NCBI GenBank assembly: GCA_913043815.1
Contig: CAJWNY010000013.1
Coordinates: forward strand, 1-45,324
Reading direction: 5' to 3'
Source: an uncultured Gammaproteobacteria bacterium
GTDB lineage: Bacteria; Pseudomonadota; Gammaproteobacteria; Pseudomonadales; Azotimanducaceae
Length of the DNA stretch: 45,324 nt
Shown: piece by piece, positions 17,348 through 24,694 of the stretch
Numbering within the stretch: the first letter of the stretch is position 1
How the letters are laid out: each line of letters opens with the position of its first letter
Notes under the pieces: model-generated
The model's input: the letters and a program-made list of their open reading frames with translations, nothing else
Databases searched by the model: none
Told to the model about the DNA's origin: nothing
Made by a program: the position numbers and the translations under genes

Positions 17348-19633
17348 GTGGCCGTTATGCGCTATCGCAATGCAACTCAGTGGGGCATTTACGACGTTGA
17401 GGTAAAAGAAGGGCAGATTGTCGATGTATTTGCCATCGATGAAGACCCAAATCCTGCTGAGATTCGTCATACCCTGCGTGATGGCGTTCAGCATTCCTCA
17501 CGGATTAAAAGCCCAGCTATTCGTCGTGGCTGGCTGGAGGGCACCGACCCCGAAAATAGTATGCGCGGTGCTGACGAGTTTGTAGATGTCTCTTGGAATG
17601 TTGCGCTGGATTATGCCGCTAAAGAGTTAAAACGGGTGAAACAAGCCCATGGTAACCGCGCTATTTTTGCCGGATCATACGGCTGGGCCAGTGCCGGTCG
17701 CTTTCACCACGCCCAGTCTCAGTTGCATCGCTTTATAAATTTCATAGGTGGCTGTACTCGGGCTATGAACAGCTACAGTACTGCCGCCGCTCAAGTGATT
17801 TTGCCTCATGTGATTGCGCCGTGGGCGCAAATGGAACTAGAGCAAACAAGCTTAGAAGATGTTGTGGATAACACTGAGTTATTCATTGCTTTTGGTGGTC
17901 TGCCCTCGCGTAATGCGCAGGTGGCTTATGGCGGTATTACCGAGCACAGAACAGCCATTGACCTGCAGCGTGCGCGCAAGTCTGGAACTGCATTTATTAA
18001 CATCTCGCCGGTTAGACACGACGTTGCCGATGAGCTAGATCCGCGCTGGATTGCGCCAAGGCCAGGCACCGATGTGGCGGTCATGTTGGCCATGGCTTAT
18101 GTCCTTGAAACTCAAAATCTGGCGGATAGAAAATTCTTAGCAAGTCACTGTGTAGGCTATGAGCGTTTTCAGAGCTATTTACTCGGGCAAACTGATGGGC
18201 AAGCAAAAACGCCTCAATGGGCGAGCGAGATCTCCTCTGTATCTGCTAGCATCATTGAGTCTTTGGCGATTGAGGCAGCAGGTAAAAGAACATTTCTCAC
18301 GGCTGCATGGTCTTTGCAGCGAGCAGATCATGGTGAACAACCCTATTGGATGCTGGTCACGCTGGCGGCCATGTTGGGGCAAATTGGCCTTACAGGTTGT
18401 GGCGTTGGCTTTGGTTATAGCGCTGAAGGGTTTGTTGGTAGTAATTGGCGTCGTTTCAATTGGGCAACAGTAAGTAAGGGTAAAAATCCTGCTGACTTTG
18501 CTATTCCCGTGGCGCGTGTCGCAGATATGTTGCTTAACCCAGGCGACACCATAAATTATGACGGCCGAGATATTACTTACCCAGATACTCGGCTGATTTA
18601 TTGGGCCGGTGGTAATCCATTTCACCATCATCAAGATCTTAACCGGCTGGTGGATGCGTGGCGGCGACCAGATACGGTGATTGTTAACGAGCCTTGGTGG
18701 ACGCCTACCGCGCAATGGGCAGATATTGTTTTCCCCGCTACCACGTCATTTGAGCGCACGGATATTTGTGCGTCTAGCCACGATCCGTATGCGCACTTAA
18801 TGCAGCAAGCACTGCCACCTCAGTTTGAGGCGCGCTCTGATTATGAGATTTTTGCCGGCCTCGCAGACAAACTAGGTTTTGCCGACGAATTTACCGAGGG
18901 CAAAGGAGAGATGGCATGGCTTCAAGATCTATGGCGCAGGTCCAATGAGCGGGCTAAAGCACAGGGCTTTGAATTGCCAGATTTTGATGAGTTTGTAGAG
19001 AAGGGCAGCTATCAGATTCCGCCCAAGTATGACTCCGGTGACTGGCTGGAGGGTTTTCGCATAGATGCAAAAAAGCATCCGTTGTCCACGCCCTCTGGAA
19101 AAATTGAAATTTTTTCCAAAACAATTGACGGCTTCGGCTACGCGGATTGCCCTGGCCATGCTGTCTGGTTAGAGCCTTTTGAGCGGTTGGGTGGGGCGGG
19201 TAATGATAAGTTTCCATTGCACCTAATTTCGCCCCAACCCAAGCGCAGGTTGCATAGCCAATACGATCAAAGCGCTTATAGTCAAGCTGGGAAGATACAA
19301 GGCCGGGAGCCTCTAACTTTGCACCCTAATACTGCGGCAAGCCGAGGGATTCAGGCCGGAGATCTACTTCGAGTATTCAATGACAGAGGGGCGTGTGTTG
19401 TTGGTGCGGTGATCAGTGGAAACATTAAAGAAGACGTTGCAATCCTACCAACTGGTGCTTGGTTTGCGCCCAGTGCTGCCATTGCTGGATTGGAGATGAA
19501 CGGTAACCCTAATGTGCTTACCAAAGATAAAGGTACGTCCAGTCTGGCCCAGGGGCCCAGTGCGCATACTTGTTTGGTAGAGGTAGTGAAGTTGTCCGTA
19601 GATGAACTTCAGACTTTGGGAATAGGAGGTTGA
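17348..19633 (+). CDS. molybdopterin-dependent oxidoreductase, BisC/TorZ-like (DMSO reductase family)
   Basis: 761 residues. GSYGWASAGRFHHAQ (about residues 108-122) matches the region where the DMSO-reductase/TMAO-reductase/biotin-sulfoxide-reductase branch binds the molybdenum through serine. CTRAMNSYSTAAAQVILPHV, YWAGGNPFHHHQDLNRL and the WTPTAQWADIVFPATTSFERTD segment are also diagnostic. There is no twin-arginine signal and no N-terminal Fe-S cysteine motif, which suggests a cytoplasmic BisC-like reductase of sulfoxides or N-oxides. GTG at 17348 or ATG at 17357 could be the start; neither has a clear ribosome binding site. Confidence 0.88.
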   Translation: MAVMRYRNATQWGIYDVEVKEGQIVDVFAIDEDPNPAEIRHTLRDGVQHSSRIKSPAIRRGWLEGTDPENSMRGADEFVDVSWNVALDYAAKELKRVKQAHGNRAIFAGSYGWASAGRFHHAQSQLHRFINFIGGCTRAMNSYSTAAAQVILPHVIAPWAQMELEQTSLEDVVDNTELFIAFGGLPSRNAQVAYGGITEHRTAIDLQRARKSGTAFINISPVRHDVADELDPRWIAPRPGTDVAVMLAMAYVLETQNLADRKFLASHCVGYERFQSYLLGQTDGQAKTPQWASEISSVSASIIESLAIEAAGKRTFLTAAWSLQRADHGEQPYWMLVTLAAMLGQIGLTGCGVGFGYSAEGFVGSNWRRFNWATVSKGKNPADFAIPVARVADMLLNPGDTINYDGRDITYPDTRLIYWAGGNPFHHHQDLNRLVDAWRRPDTVIVNEPWWTPTAQWADIVFPATTSFERTDICASSHDPYAHLMQQALPPQFEARSDYEIFAGLADKLGFADEFTEGKGEMAWLQDLWRRSNERAKAQGFELPDFDEFVEKGSYQIPPKYDSGDWLEGFRIDAKKHPLSTPSGKIEIFSKTIDGFGYADCPGHAVWLEPFERLGGAGNDKFPLHLISPQPKRRLHSQYDQSAYSQAGKIQGREPLTLHPNTAASRGIQAGDLLRVFNDRGACVVGAVISGNIKEDVAILPTGAWFAPSAAIAGLEMNGNPNVLTKDKGTSSLAQGPSAHTCLVEVVKLSVDELQTLGIGG

Positions 19634-19694
19634 TATGGCGAGTTAGAACTAGTCAGAGTTACTAACACTTTAGCCCAGCGTGATAGTGCTTGCG

Positions 19695-20942
19695 TTAATC
19701 TTCTATGGTTTTGGGAGAGGCATTTAACGTACTTAGTGCAAACCCTGCGGCTTTTTTATAGGCGGACATAAATTCACTGATCTCATCTTTGTTAATGACA
19801 TCGTCTATTGATTGAAAAGGTTCTCGTTGTTCAATGACACCCAAAATCCCAATGGGCCCCGCACCGCGGTTGCGTAATATCAGTTCATTCACCGCAGGTA
19901 AGACCGTTGCTTGATACGCCATCAACGCTTCTACTGTCATGCCCAGCGCCTTTAGTTTCGCACCTAATACTCTAGCGTCAACAATGCCTTGGCTAGCGCC
20001 GTTCGAACCAACTGGATACATAGCATGAGCGGCGTCACCAATGAGTGCTATAGGCCCGTCAACCCATTTATCCACTGGATCTCTGTCCACCATTGGATAT
20101 TCATAAACCGCATCAGTGCCCTTAATTAATGCGGGTACGTCTATCCAATCAAACTGCCAATGGTTAAATGGATTGATGAAATCCTCAATTTCGGCGGTGC
20201 TGTTCCAATCACTTTGTGTGGCGGATGCATGCGTGGGCAAGGTTAGTTCTGCAATCCAATTAATTTTACTTAGGCCAGTTTCTTGGTCCGGTTTAGAAAT
20301 TGGATAACAGATAAACCTCTGTCGCATGGACCCCACGAGCACGAAGGAGTTTTGCGTCCTAGTGGGTAGGCCTTCCGAAATTCCACGCCACATAACCGCG
20401 CCGCCCCAGTTTGGTTGGCCCTGACTAGGGTGCATTTGATTTCGAACTTGGGAATGAATACCATCTGCGCCAATCAATAAAGTGCCGTTAACCCAATAAG
20501 TCGTGCCATCAATCGCTGTAAATTTAGCTGAAACACCAGAGCCGGCGACTTTGTACTGGGTAAAACGCGCATTAGTCACTACTGCGTCATTACCCAAACG
20601 GTTTTTCACAGCTGCCAGCAGGCCCATCAGTAATTGGCCGCGATGCACAGAGTACTGTGGCCAGTTATAGCCCGCCTTTAACCCGCGAGCTTCGGCCCAA
20701 ACTAACTCGCCGCTTTTAGTAAATAACGCCCATTCCTCGGCTTGGATACCAATATCCGCCAGTAAGTCTTCTAGCCCTAAGTCAATTAGCTCCCTAACGG
20801 CATTGGGCTGTAGGTTTATACCCACACCTAGCGGTTTGATCTCGCTAACTGCCTCAAAAATTTGTGCTTTTAGTCCTAATTGGTGACAGGTTAAGGCCAT
20901 GGCCATACCTGCTATGCCACCTCCGGCTATTAGTATAGTAAT
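19695..20942 (-). CDS. FAD-dependent monooxygenase, PhzS-like, with probable ATT start
   Basis: 415 residues when read from an ATT at 20942. The first ATG (20906) lies inside the nucleotide-binding fold: the 12 preceding codons give TILIAGGGIAG, the first strand and glycine motif of the FAD site, which cannot be dispensable. No ATG, GTG or TTG exists between the upstream in-frame TGA and this ATT, and AAAGGA lies 9 nt before it. Later marks are PLGVGINLQPNAV, the YSVHRGQL strand, GADGIHSQVR and LIGDAAHAMYPVGSNGASQ. The pattern is close to PhzS-type aromatic hydroxylases. It converges on the BisC-like gene. Confidence 0.82.
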   Translation of the reverse strand: MTILIAGGGIAGMAMALTCHQLGLKAQIFEAVSEIKPLGVGINLQPNAVRELIDLGLEDLLADIGIQAEEWALFTKSGELVWAEARGLKAGYNWPQYSVHRGQLLMGLLAAVKNRLGNDAVVTNARFTQYKVAGSGVSAKFTAIDGTTYWVNGTLLIGADGIHSQVRNQMHPSQGQPNWGGAVMWRGISEGLPTRTQNSFVLVGSMRQRFICYPISKPDQETGLSKINWIAELTLPTHASATQSDWNSTAEIEDFINPFNHWQFDWIDVPALIKGTDAVYEYPMVDRDPVDKWVDGPIALIGDAAHAMYPVGSNGASQGIVDARVLGAKLKALGMTVEALMAYQATVLPAVNELILRNRGAGPIGILGVIEQREPFQSIDDVINKDEISEFMSAYKKAAGFALSTLNASPKTIED

Positions 20943-21071
20943 CTGAAATATTCCTTTGTTTGCTCGCCTTCAACGCTGACAGTTTATTCGAAGGGTAGTT
21001 TTTCGACCGCTGGCTTTTGGCGATTTTCTTGGGGATTGGAGTGTCTTGGAATACCGTAGGAAATAGGTATA

Positions 21072-21374
21072 TGGTAGCCCCGACAGGAGTCGAACCTGTA
21101 TCTATCGCTTCGTACCACTACTACTTTCGTAGCCACTCTAAATGTTCGTGGTCTGGACTTTCTCTTAACCATTACTTGCCCTTTTGCACATGGCAGGTTT
21201 TAGGTTGCATCCGTCAAGTCTCTACACCTTCCGAATTGATCGGCTTGGCTCGGGATTGCCATTACGTAAGCAAGAAGGTTTCCCCGAATTTGAATGCATT
21301 TCATATGCCGTTTCCAAACACATGACCCAATTTTACTTAGGAGGCGACTATTCTATCCATTGAACTACAAGGCC
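21072..21374 (-). tRNA. tRNA-Arg(CCT), interrupted by a group I intron
   Basis: Exon 1 is 21374-21339 (36 nt) and exon 2 is 21110-21072 (39 nt); joined they give a 75-nt tRNA with encoded CCA. The acceptor stem is GGCCTTG/CGGGGCT (with three G-U pairs), the D-arm GTTC/GAAT, the anticodon stem GTCGC/GCGAT, the loop CTCCTAA (anticodon CCT) and the T-arm ACAGG/CCTGT with TTCGACT. The gene is broken directly after the third anticodon base. It reads AGG codons. Confidence 0.9.
21111..21338 (-). ncRNA. group I (IC3-type) self-splicing intron in tRNA-Arg(CCT)
   Basis: This 228-nt insertion begins AAGTAAAATTGGG and ends in G (position 21111). P1 forms between exon/intron CCT^AA and TTGGG, giving the required U-G pair at the 5' splice site. 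The core resembles the Azoarcus tRNA-Ile intron: AATTCGG-GGAAACC, ATGGCAA then CCGAGCCAAGC, GGTGTAGAGACT and AAGTCC are shared or near-shared, in the same order. P7 pairs GACTT (21220-21216) with AAGTC (21160-21156), while the Azoarcus pair is GACUA/UAGUC, so both sides changed together. No homing endonuclease is encoded. Confidence 0.92.
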
Positions 21375-21383
21375 TTGGGACCG

Positions 21384-21412
21384 ATGGTAATCAAGTTGGC
21401 GGTTAAAGACAA
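21384..21412 (-). promoter_or_regulatory. sigma-70 promoter of the intron-bearing tRNA-Arg gene
   Basis: On the minus strand TTGTCT (-35) and TACCAT (-10) are separated by 17 bp and followed by a GC-rich CGGTCCC discriminator. The -10 ends 9 bp before the mature 5' end. Confidence 0.6.
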
Positions 21413-21512
21413 AGCATGCTTGCCGCAGGCACCCGATTTGGCGGCAAAACAAGCGTGAAGCTGGATTGACCAAGGGTTGAACTTGGTCCGCCCCAGGCCA
21501 TATTATCTGACT

Positions 21513-22157
21513 TTAGCCAGACCAGCGATCAAAGCGCAGAATCTCTCCCATTGGCTTTCTGGTGACAGGGCCGAACTTTCCTAATGGGTAGCCCACTGGA
21601 ATCAGACAGTAAGCGTGCATTGAGTCCGGTAGGTGCAGTACTTTAGCTACTGCTTCTGGGTTAGTTAACGCCAATGTGGTGGGTGCAGCACCCAATTCAA
21701 GCGCTCTGGCGGCCAATAGTAGATTTTGAATACCGGGCCAAATAGAGCCATTTCCTCCGGCGATCATTGCTGGGGTCGGAGCTTCTCCGAAGTCCATGCA
21801 CGCAATAATCAGCGCAGGTATTTCGTGCAAATGTTCTTTTTGCCATACCACGGCGTTGACCATGCGTTGGCGTTTGTCCGCTGGTTGGTGTGAGAGACTG
21901 CCGGGGTTGTTCACTAATGGCGCCAAGTAGCTTTCAACGCCAATTTTGTTTAATTCTGCCAGTTGTGATTTAGTTTCAGGGTCTCTTACTAAAATCCAGC
22001 GTGCGCCTTGAGTATTAGATCCAGATGGAGCTTGGTTGGCGGCGCTGATCAGCTTAACCAAGTGCTCTTCAGGTACTTCTTTGGTATCTAGCTTGCGCAT
22101 GGCGCGGCAGTTGTACATGGTCTCAAATAGACCCATCTCTGTTGTCGCTTCAGTCAT
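21513..22157 (-). CDS. nitroreductase family protein
   Basis: 214 residues of the FMN-dependent nitroreductase fold. The N-terminal NCRAMRKLDTKEVPEEHLVKLISAANQAPSGSNTQGARWILV segment contains the FMN-phosphate arginine and APSGSN loop. The GGNGSIWPGIQNLLLAARALELGAAPTTL stretch and the GYPLGKFGPVTRKP ending complete the family pattern. Reduces nitro or quinone-type compounds with NAD(P)H in known members; substrate here unknown. ATG start. It is upstream of the tRNA gene on the same strand. Confidence 0.87.
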   Translation of the reverse strand: MTEATTEMGLFETMYNCRAMRKLDTKEVPEEHLVKLISAANQAPSGSNTQGARWILVRDPETKSQLAELNKIGVESYLAPLVNNPGSLSHQPADKRQRMVNAVVWQKEHLHEIPALIIACMDFGEAPTPAMIAGGNGSIWPGIQNLLLAARALELGAAPTTLALTNPEAVAKVLHLPDSMHAYCLIPVGYPLGKFGPVTRKPMGEILRFDRWSG

Positions 22158-22305
22158 CTTTACTCCCTCTGGTTAGACCTAATTTAGTGATGATTAAACA
22201 TTCAAGTTATCAGAGGTTAGCGGCTTACGCTTGTACATATATATTGAATTTTGAAGAGAATGTTTCGGGCGGTCATGCGTAGGCCCACAGTTGAGCAGGA
22301 GATCT

Positions 22306-22893
22306 TTAGCTATTAAAGTTCTCGCCATCGAAATCTGCAAATAGCTTTTTGCTGATCTCATCTGGTACTCGGCTCCAGTTGCCAAGCAGGCGCCCGAGGC
22401 GCGTTATGCCCACGGGCACTGTAGGGCTGTCATGAATAATGCTCGAATACATAGTTTTTCGCATTGATTCGAAGCGACCGTTAATTATGGCAGCGGATGC
22501 GGTGAGGATTTTAATTGCAATAGCTGGGCTCTTTTCGCTGATCTCATCGAAGGTTTCTTTCGATAAATACAGGTAATCACAGGGTTCTCTAGCGACTACG
22601 GTGGCTGTACGTGTATTGTCTAAGACTAGGTTGACTTCGCCCAGTAGGCTTGGACCGGGCCAGTTACCTACATTGGTCGCTACAGAAGTCAAATTAACGC
22701 GGATTTTGTAAAAAGCCGAGAAAGAGCCATTTAATAGCAGGTACAGGTCGCGGTCAGTGTCTCCCTGTGAGACCAAAATTGTTCCACCCTCGGCGTGTCG
22801 TTCTTCAAGGAAGGGCAGAAAATCGTCAATGTCTTTTGGGCTTAACGCCGGCAAGATTTTTGCGATTTTTTCCTTCTTTTCAGCATCTTCCAT
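22306..22893 (-). CDS. cyclic nucleotide-binding domain protein
   Basis: 195 residues with one cNMP-binding (CRP-like) domain and no C-terminal DNA-binding helix-turn-helix. The phosphate-binding cassette LLGEVNLVLDNTRTATVVA has the conserved Glu86 (ribose) and Arg95 (cyclic phosphate) followed by Thr96, so it should be able to bind cAMP or cGMP. The C-terminal part (about 120-195) is helical and of unknown role. It lies 125 bp downstream of the MBL-fold gene on the same strand, and within 7 kb of a class III cyclase, which suggests a shared second-messenger pathway. Confidence 0.85.
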   Translation of the reverse strand: MEDAEKKEKIAKILPALSPKDIDDFLPFLEERHAEGGTILVSQGDTDRDLYLLLNGSFSAFYKIRVNLTSVATNVGNWPGPSLLGEVNLVLDNTRTATVVAREPCDYLYLSKETFDEISEKSPAIAIKILTASAAIINGRFESMRKTMYSSIIHDSPTVPVGITRLGRLLGNWSRVPDEISKKLFADFDGENFNS

Positions 22894-23018
22894 AATGTTT
22901 TGAGGCCCTAATATTTGACTACGATCTAAGCAGATGGCGACTGCGGTAGCCCGCGGCTGGCTTTATTGAAAGGCTTTCACAGTTTGCGTTAACTTCAACA
23001 ATTCAAGGCCGGCGGCTG

Positions 23019-23855
23019 TTAAAGAGTGAGCGATTCGCCCTCTATGGCGACAATAGTATTGCCTTCCATACCATTAGTTACGAGCGCAATTTTGTCCAAA
23101 TCATCGTCGCCAAGGTCCGGGTTAAAACCGGAAAGAACCAGAGTTTTTACATTTAGCTTGCGAGCAGTCTTATATCCTACTTGCCACGTCGAATGCCCCC
23201 AGCCCTTAAATTTTGGGTAATCTTCATCAGAGTAGGCTGCATCGAAAACCAGGACGTCAGCATCTTGGGCCAACTTGCTTAACCCTTTATGAATCTCGTT
23301 CTGGTTATCATGTTCGTGGTCCAAGCAATAAGCTAGGCTTTTTCCTTGGTACTCGATGCGAAACCCAATACTGCCATCTGGGTGGTTTAATTCAGCGGTG
23401 CAAATTTTGAGGTCGTCGAGCTCGATAGTTTCACCTGCTGCAACCTCGTTGATTTGATTAATGCCCTTTAATAGATCGAATGGAACAGGGAAGTTTGGTG
23501 GCTTCATGCCTGCTTCTAAGCAGCTACGAAGAGTGAATCCAGCTCGCTTAGGGCCGTAAATTTTGATGCTGTTCGCGGGGTTAAATGCCAGTTTAAAAAA
23601 TGGTAGACCTTGAATGTGGTCCCAGTGGGTATGACTGAGCAAGATAGTAATGTCGAGCCCTTGTTCCTGAGCTTGAGTTAGGCGCTCGGTAAACCTGCAA
23701 ATGCCTGTTCCAGCGTCGATTAAGAGTAATCTATTTCCTGCTCTAACTTCCAAACATGGAGTGTTTCCGCCATATTTTCGAGTGTGTAGCGCTGGTGTGG
23801 GCACAGACCCTCTCACTCCCCAGAAAGTGATCTCAAATTTTGTGTGAGACGTCAT
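23019..23855 (-). CDS. MBL-fold metallo-hydrolase (PhnP/COG1235-like)
   Basis: 278 residues. The N-terminal FWGVRGSVPTP...YGGNTPCLEV segment and the metal motif SHTHWDH (H75, H77, D79, H80), followed by later metal ligands in AELNHPDG, CLDHEHD and GHST, place it in the metallo-beta-lactamase fold branch that includes phosphoribosyl cyclic phosphodiesterases. Its neighbourhood (cNMP-binding protein beside it, cyclase nearby) makes a cyclic-nucleotide phosphodiesterase role conceivable, but that is inference. It is divergent from the TonB-C/SiaA operon. Confidence 0.82.
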   Translation of the reverse strand: MTSHTKFEITFWGVRGSVPTPALHTRKYGGNTPCLEVRAGNRLLLIDAGTGICRFTERLTQAQEQGLDITILLSHTHWDHIQGLPFFKLAFNPANSIKIYGPKRAGFTLRSCLEAGMKPPNFPVPFDLLKGINQINEVAAGETIELDDLKICTAELNHPDGSIGFRIEYQGKSLAYCLDHEHDNQNEIHKGLSKLAQDADVLVFDAAYSDEDYPKFKGWGHSTWQVGYKTARKLNVKTLVLSGFNPDLGDDDLDKIALVTNGMEGNTIVAIEGESLTL

Positions 23856-24247
23856 TGAGCTTTAGGTACCTTTTCGGCGTTAAGTGTTGTTGGGGAAGGG
23901 ATGTTACCACGACATTGTCAAGAAAACTGCGCAAATTATATCCTTTAAGTAGTAATGTCTTTCCCCAACGAGGGCCGATAAGATGTCTAGTAGATGTCTA
24001 GTCGATGTCGAATTAAAGATGAAATCTACTGTGTGGCTGCGTTCCTTTTGTTTGGTCGTTGTATCTCTCATATCTCCTCTTGTACACTAGTTGCGGCTCG
24101 GCGAAAGATGTCCGCCGTCGGCGATCCAATATTGCGACAACCGCTGTCGTTTTGGTAAAATTTAATTGGTCAAAGTTGGTTTGAAGAAAAGTCTCGGTGA
24201 AACGCGATTGTTTGATTGAATTTGGTTTAACAAAAGAGGAATTACGA
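23856..24247. other. divergent regulatory region between MBL-fold gene and TonB-C/sia operon
   Basis: 392 bp that must contain promoters for both directions. It carries the 11-bp tandem repeats at 23981-24013 and a short CGACA/TGTCG hairpin followed by TTTT near 24135-24153. AGAGGAA at 24235-24241 is the ribosome binding site of the TonB-C gene. No gene or RNA is recognisable. Confidence 0.5.
23981..24013. repeat. tandem 11-bp repeats in the divergent control region
   Basis: Two perfect copies of AGATGTCTAGT (23981-23991, 23992-24002) are followed by a partial third, CGATGTCGAAT. The 11-bp period is one DNA helical turn, which puts identical sites on one face and suggests cooperative binding of a regulator. 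Confidence 0.55.
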
Positions 24248-24637
24248 ATGGTTAAGCAATTGTCACTGCTTAAGGCGGCTGGTTTAAGTTTGGTTGCAAT
24301 GGTGCTGAGTGTGCCACCGGTTTTTGCTGAAACTTTCACAGGCAGAGTTAGTGGGGTTGGCGACGTGGATGTAGAACTCGTTGAAAAGGGAACGCCCTCG
24401 TTTCCAAGAAGAGCGAAGTCCTATGGCGTAAGCGGCTTCGTTACGGTGAAATTTGACATTGACGTTGAGGGTAGCGCTGTTGGAGCCGTGATTGTTGAAT
24501 CCAAACCACGGAGAATGTTTGATCGTTCAGCAATGCGATACATGGAAACTCTGAAGTTTACCCCCTATGAGGATAACGGAGACGCCGTGGTGGTGTCAGA
24601 TGTGGTTATGAACGTTACTTACAAGTTAAGCAATTAA
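24248..24637 (+). CDS. periplasmic TonB C-terminal-domain protein without membrane anchor
   Basis: 129 residues from the ATG at 24248, chosen because AGAGGAA lies 6 nt upstream and because it begins a normal signal peptide (KQLSLLKAAGLSLVAMVLSVPPVFA, cleavage before ETF). The mature part is a TonB C-terminal domain: PSFPRRAKSYGVSGFVTVKFDIDVEGSAVGAVIVES, then FDRSAMRYMETLKFTPYE. Unlike TonB it has no retained transmembrane anchor and no proline-rich spacer, so it cannot transmit ExbB/D energy in the usual way. First gene before the siaA-like gene, 57 bp apart. Confidence 0.8.
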   Translation: MVKQLSLLKAAGLSLVAMVLSVPPVFAETFTGRVSGVGDVDVELVEKGTPSFPRRAKSYGVSGFVTVKFDIDVEGSAVGAVIVESKPRRMFDRSAMRYMETLKFTPYEDNGDAVVVSDVVMNVTYKLSN

Positions 24638-24694
24638 TCAGCGGTAAAAGGGTTGTCCTTTTCAGACCCAGCATTAGGTTAAGGTCAGGAATAT

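Noticed and set aside
21017-21325. 102-codon plus-strand open frame over the split tRNA
   Set aside because: It is antisense to the tRNA and its group I intron; the RNA explains the conserved sequence.
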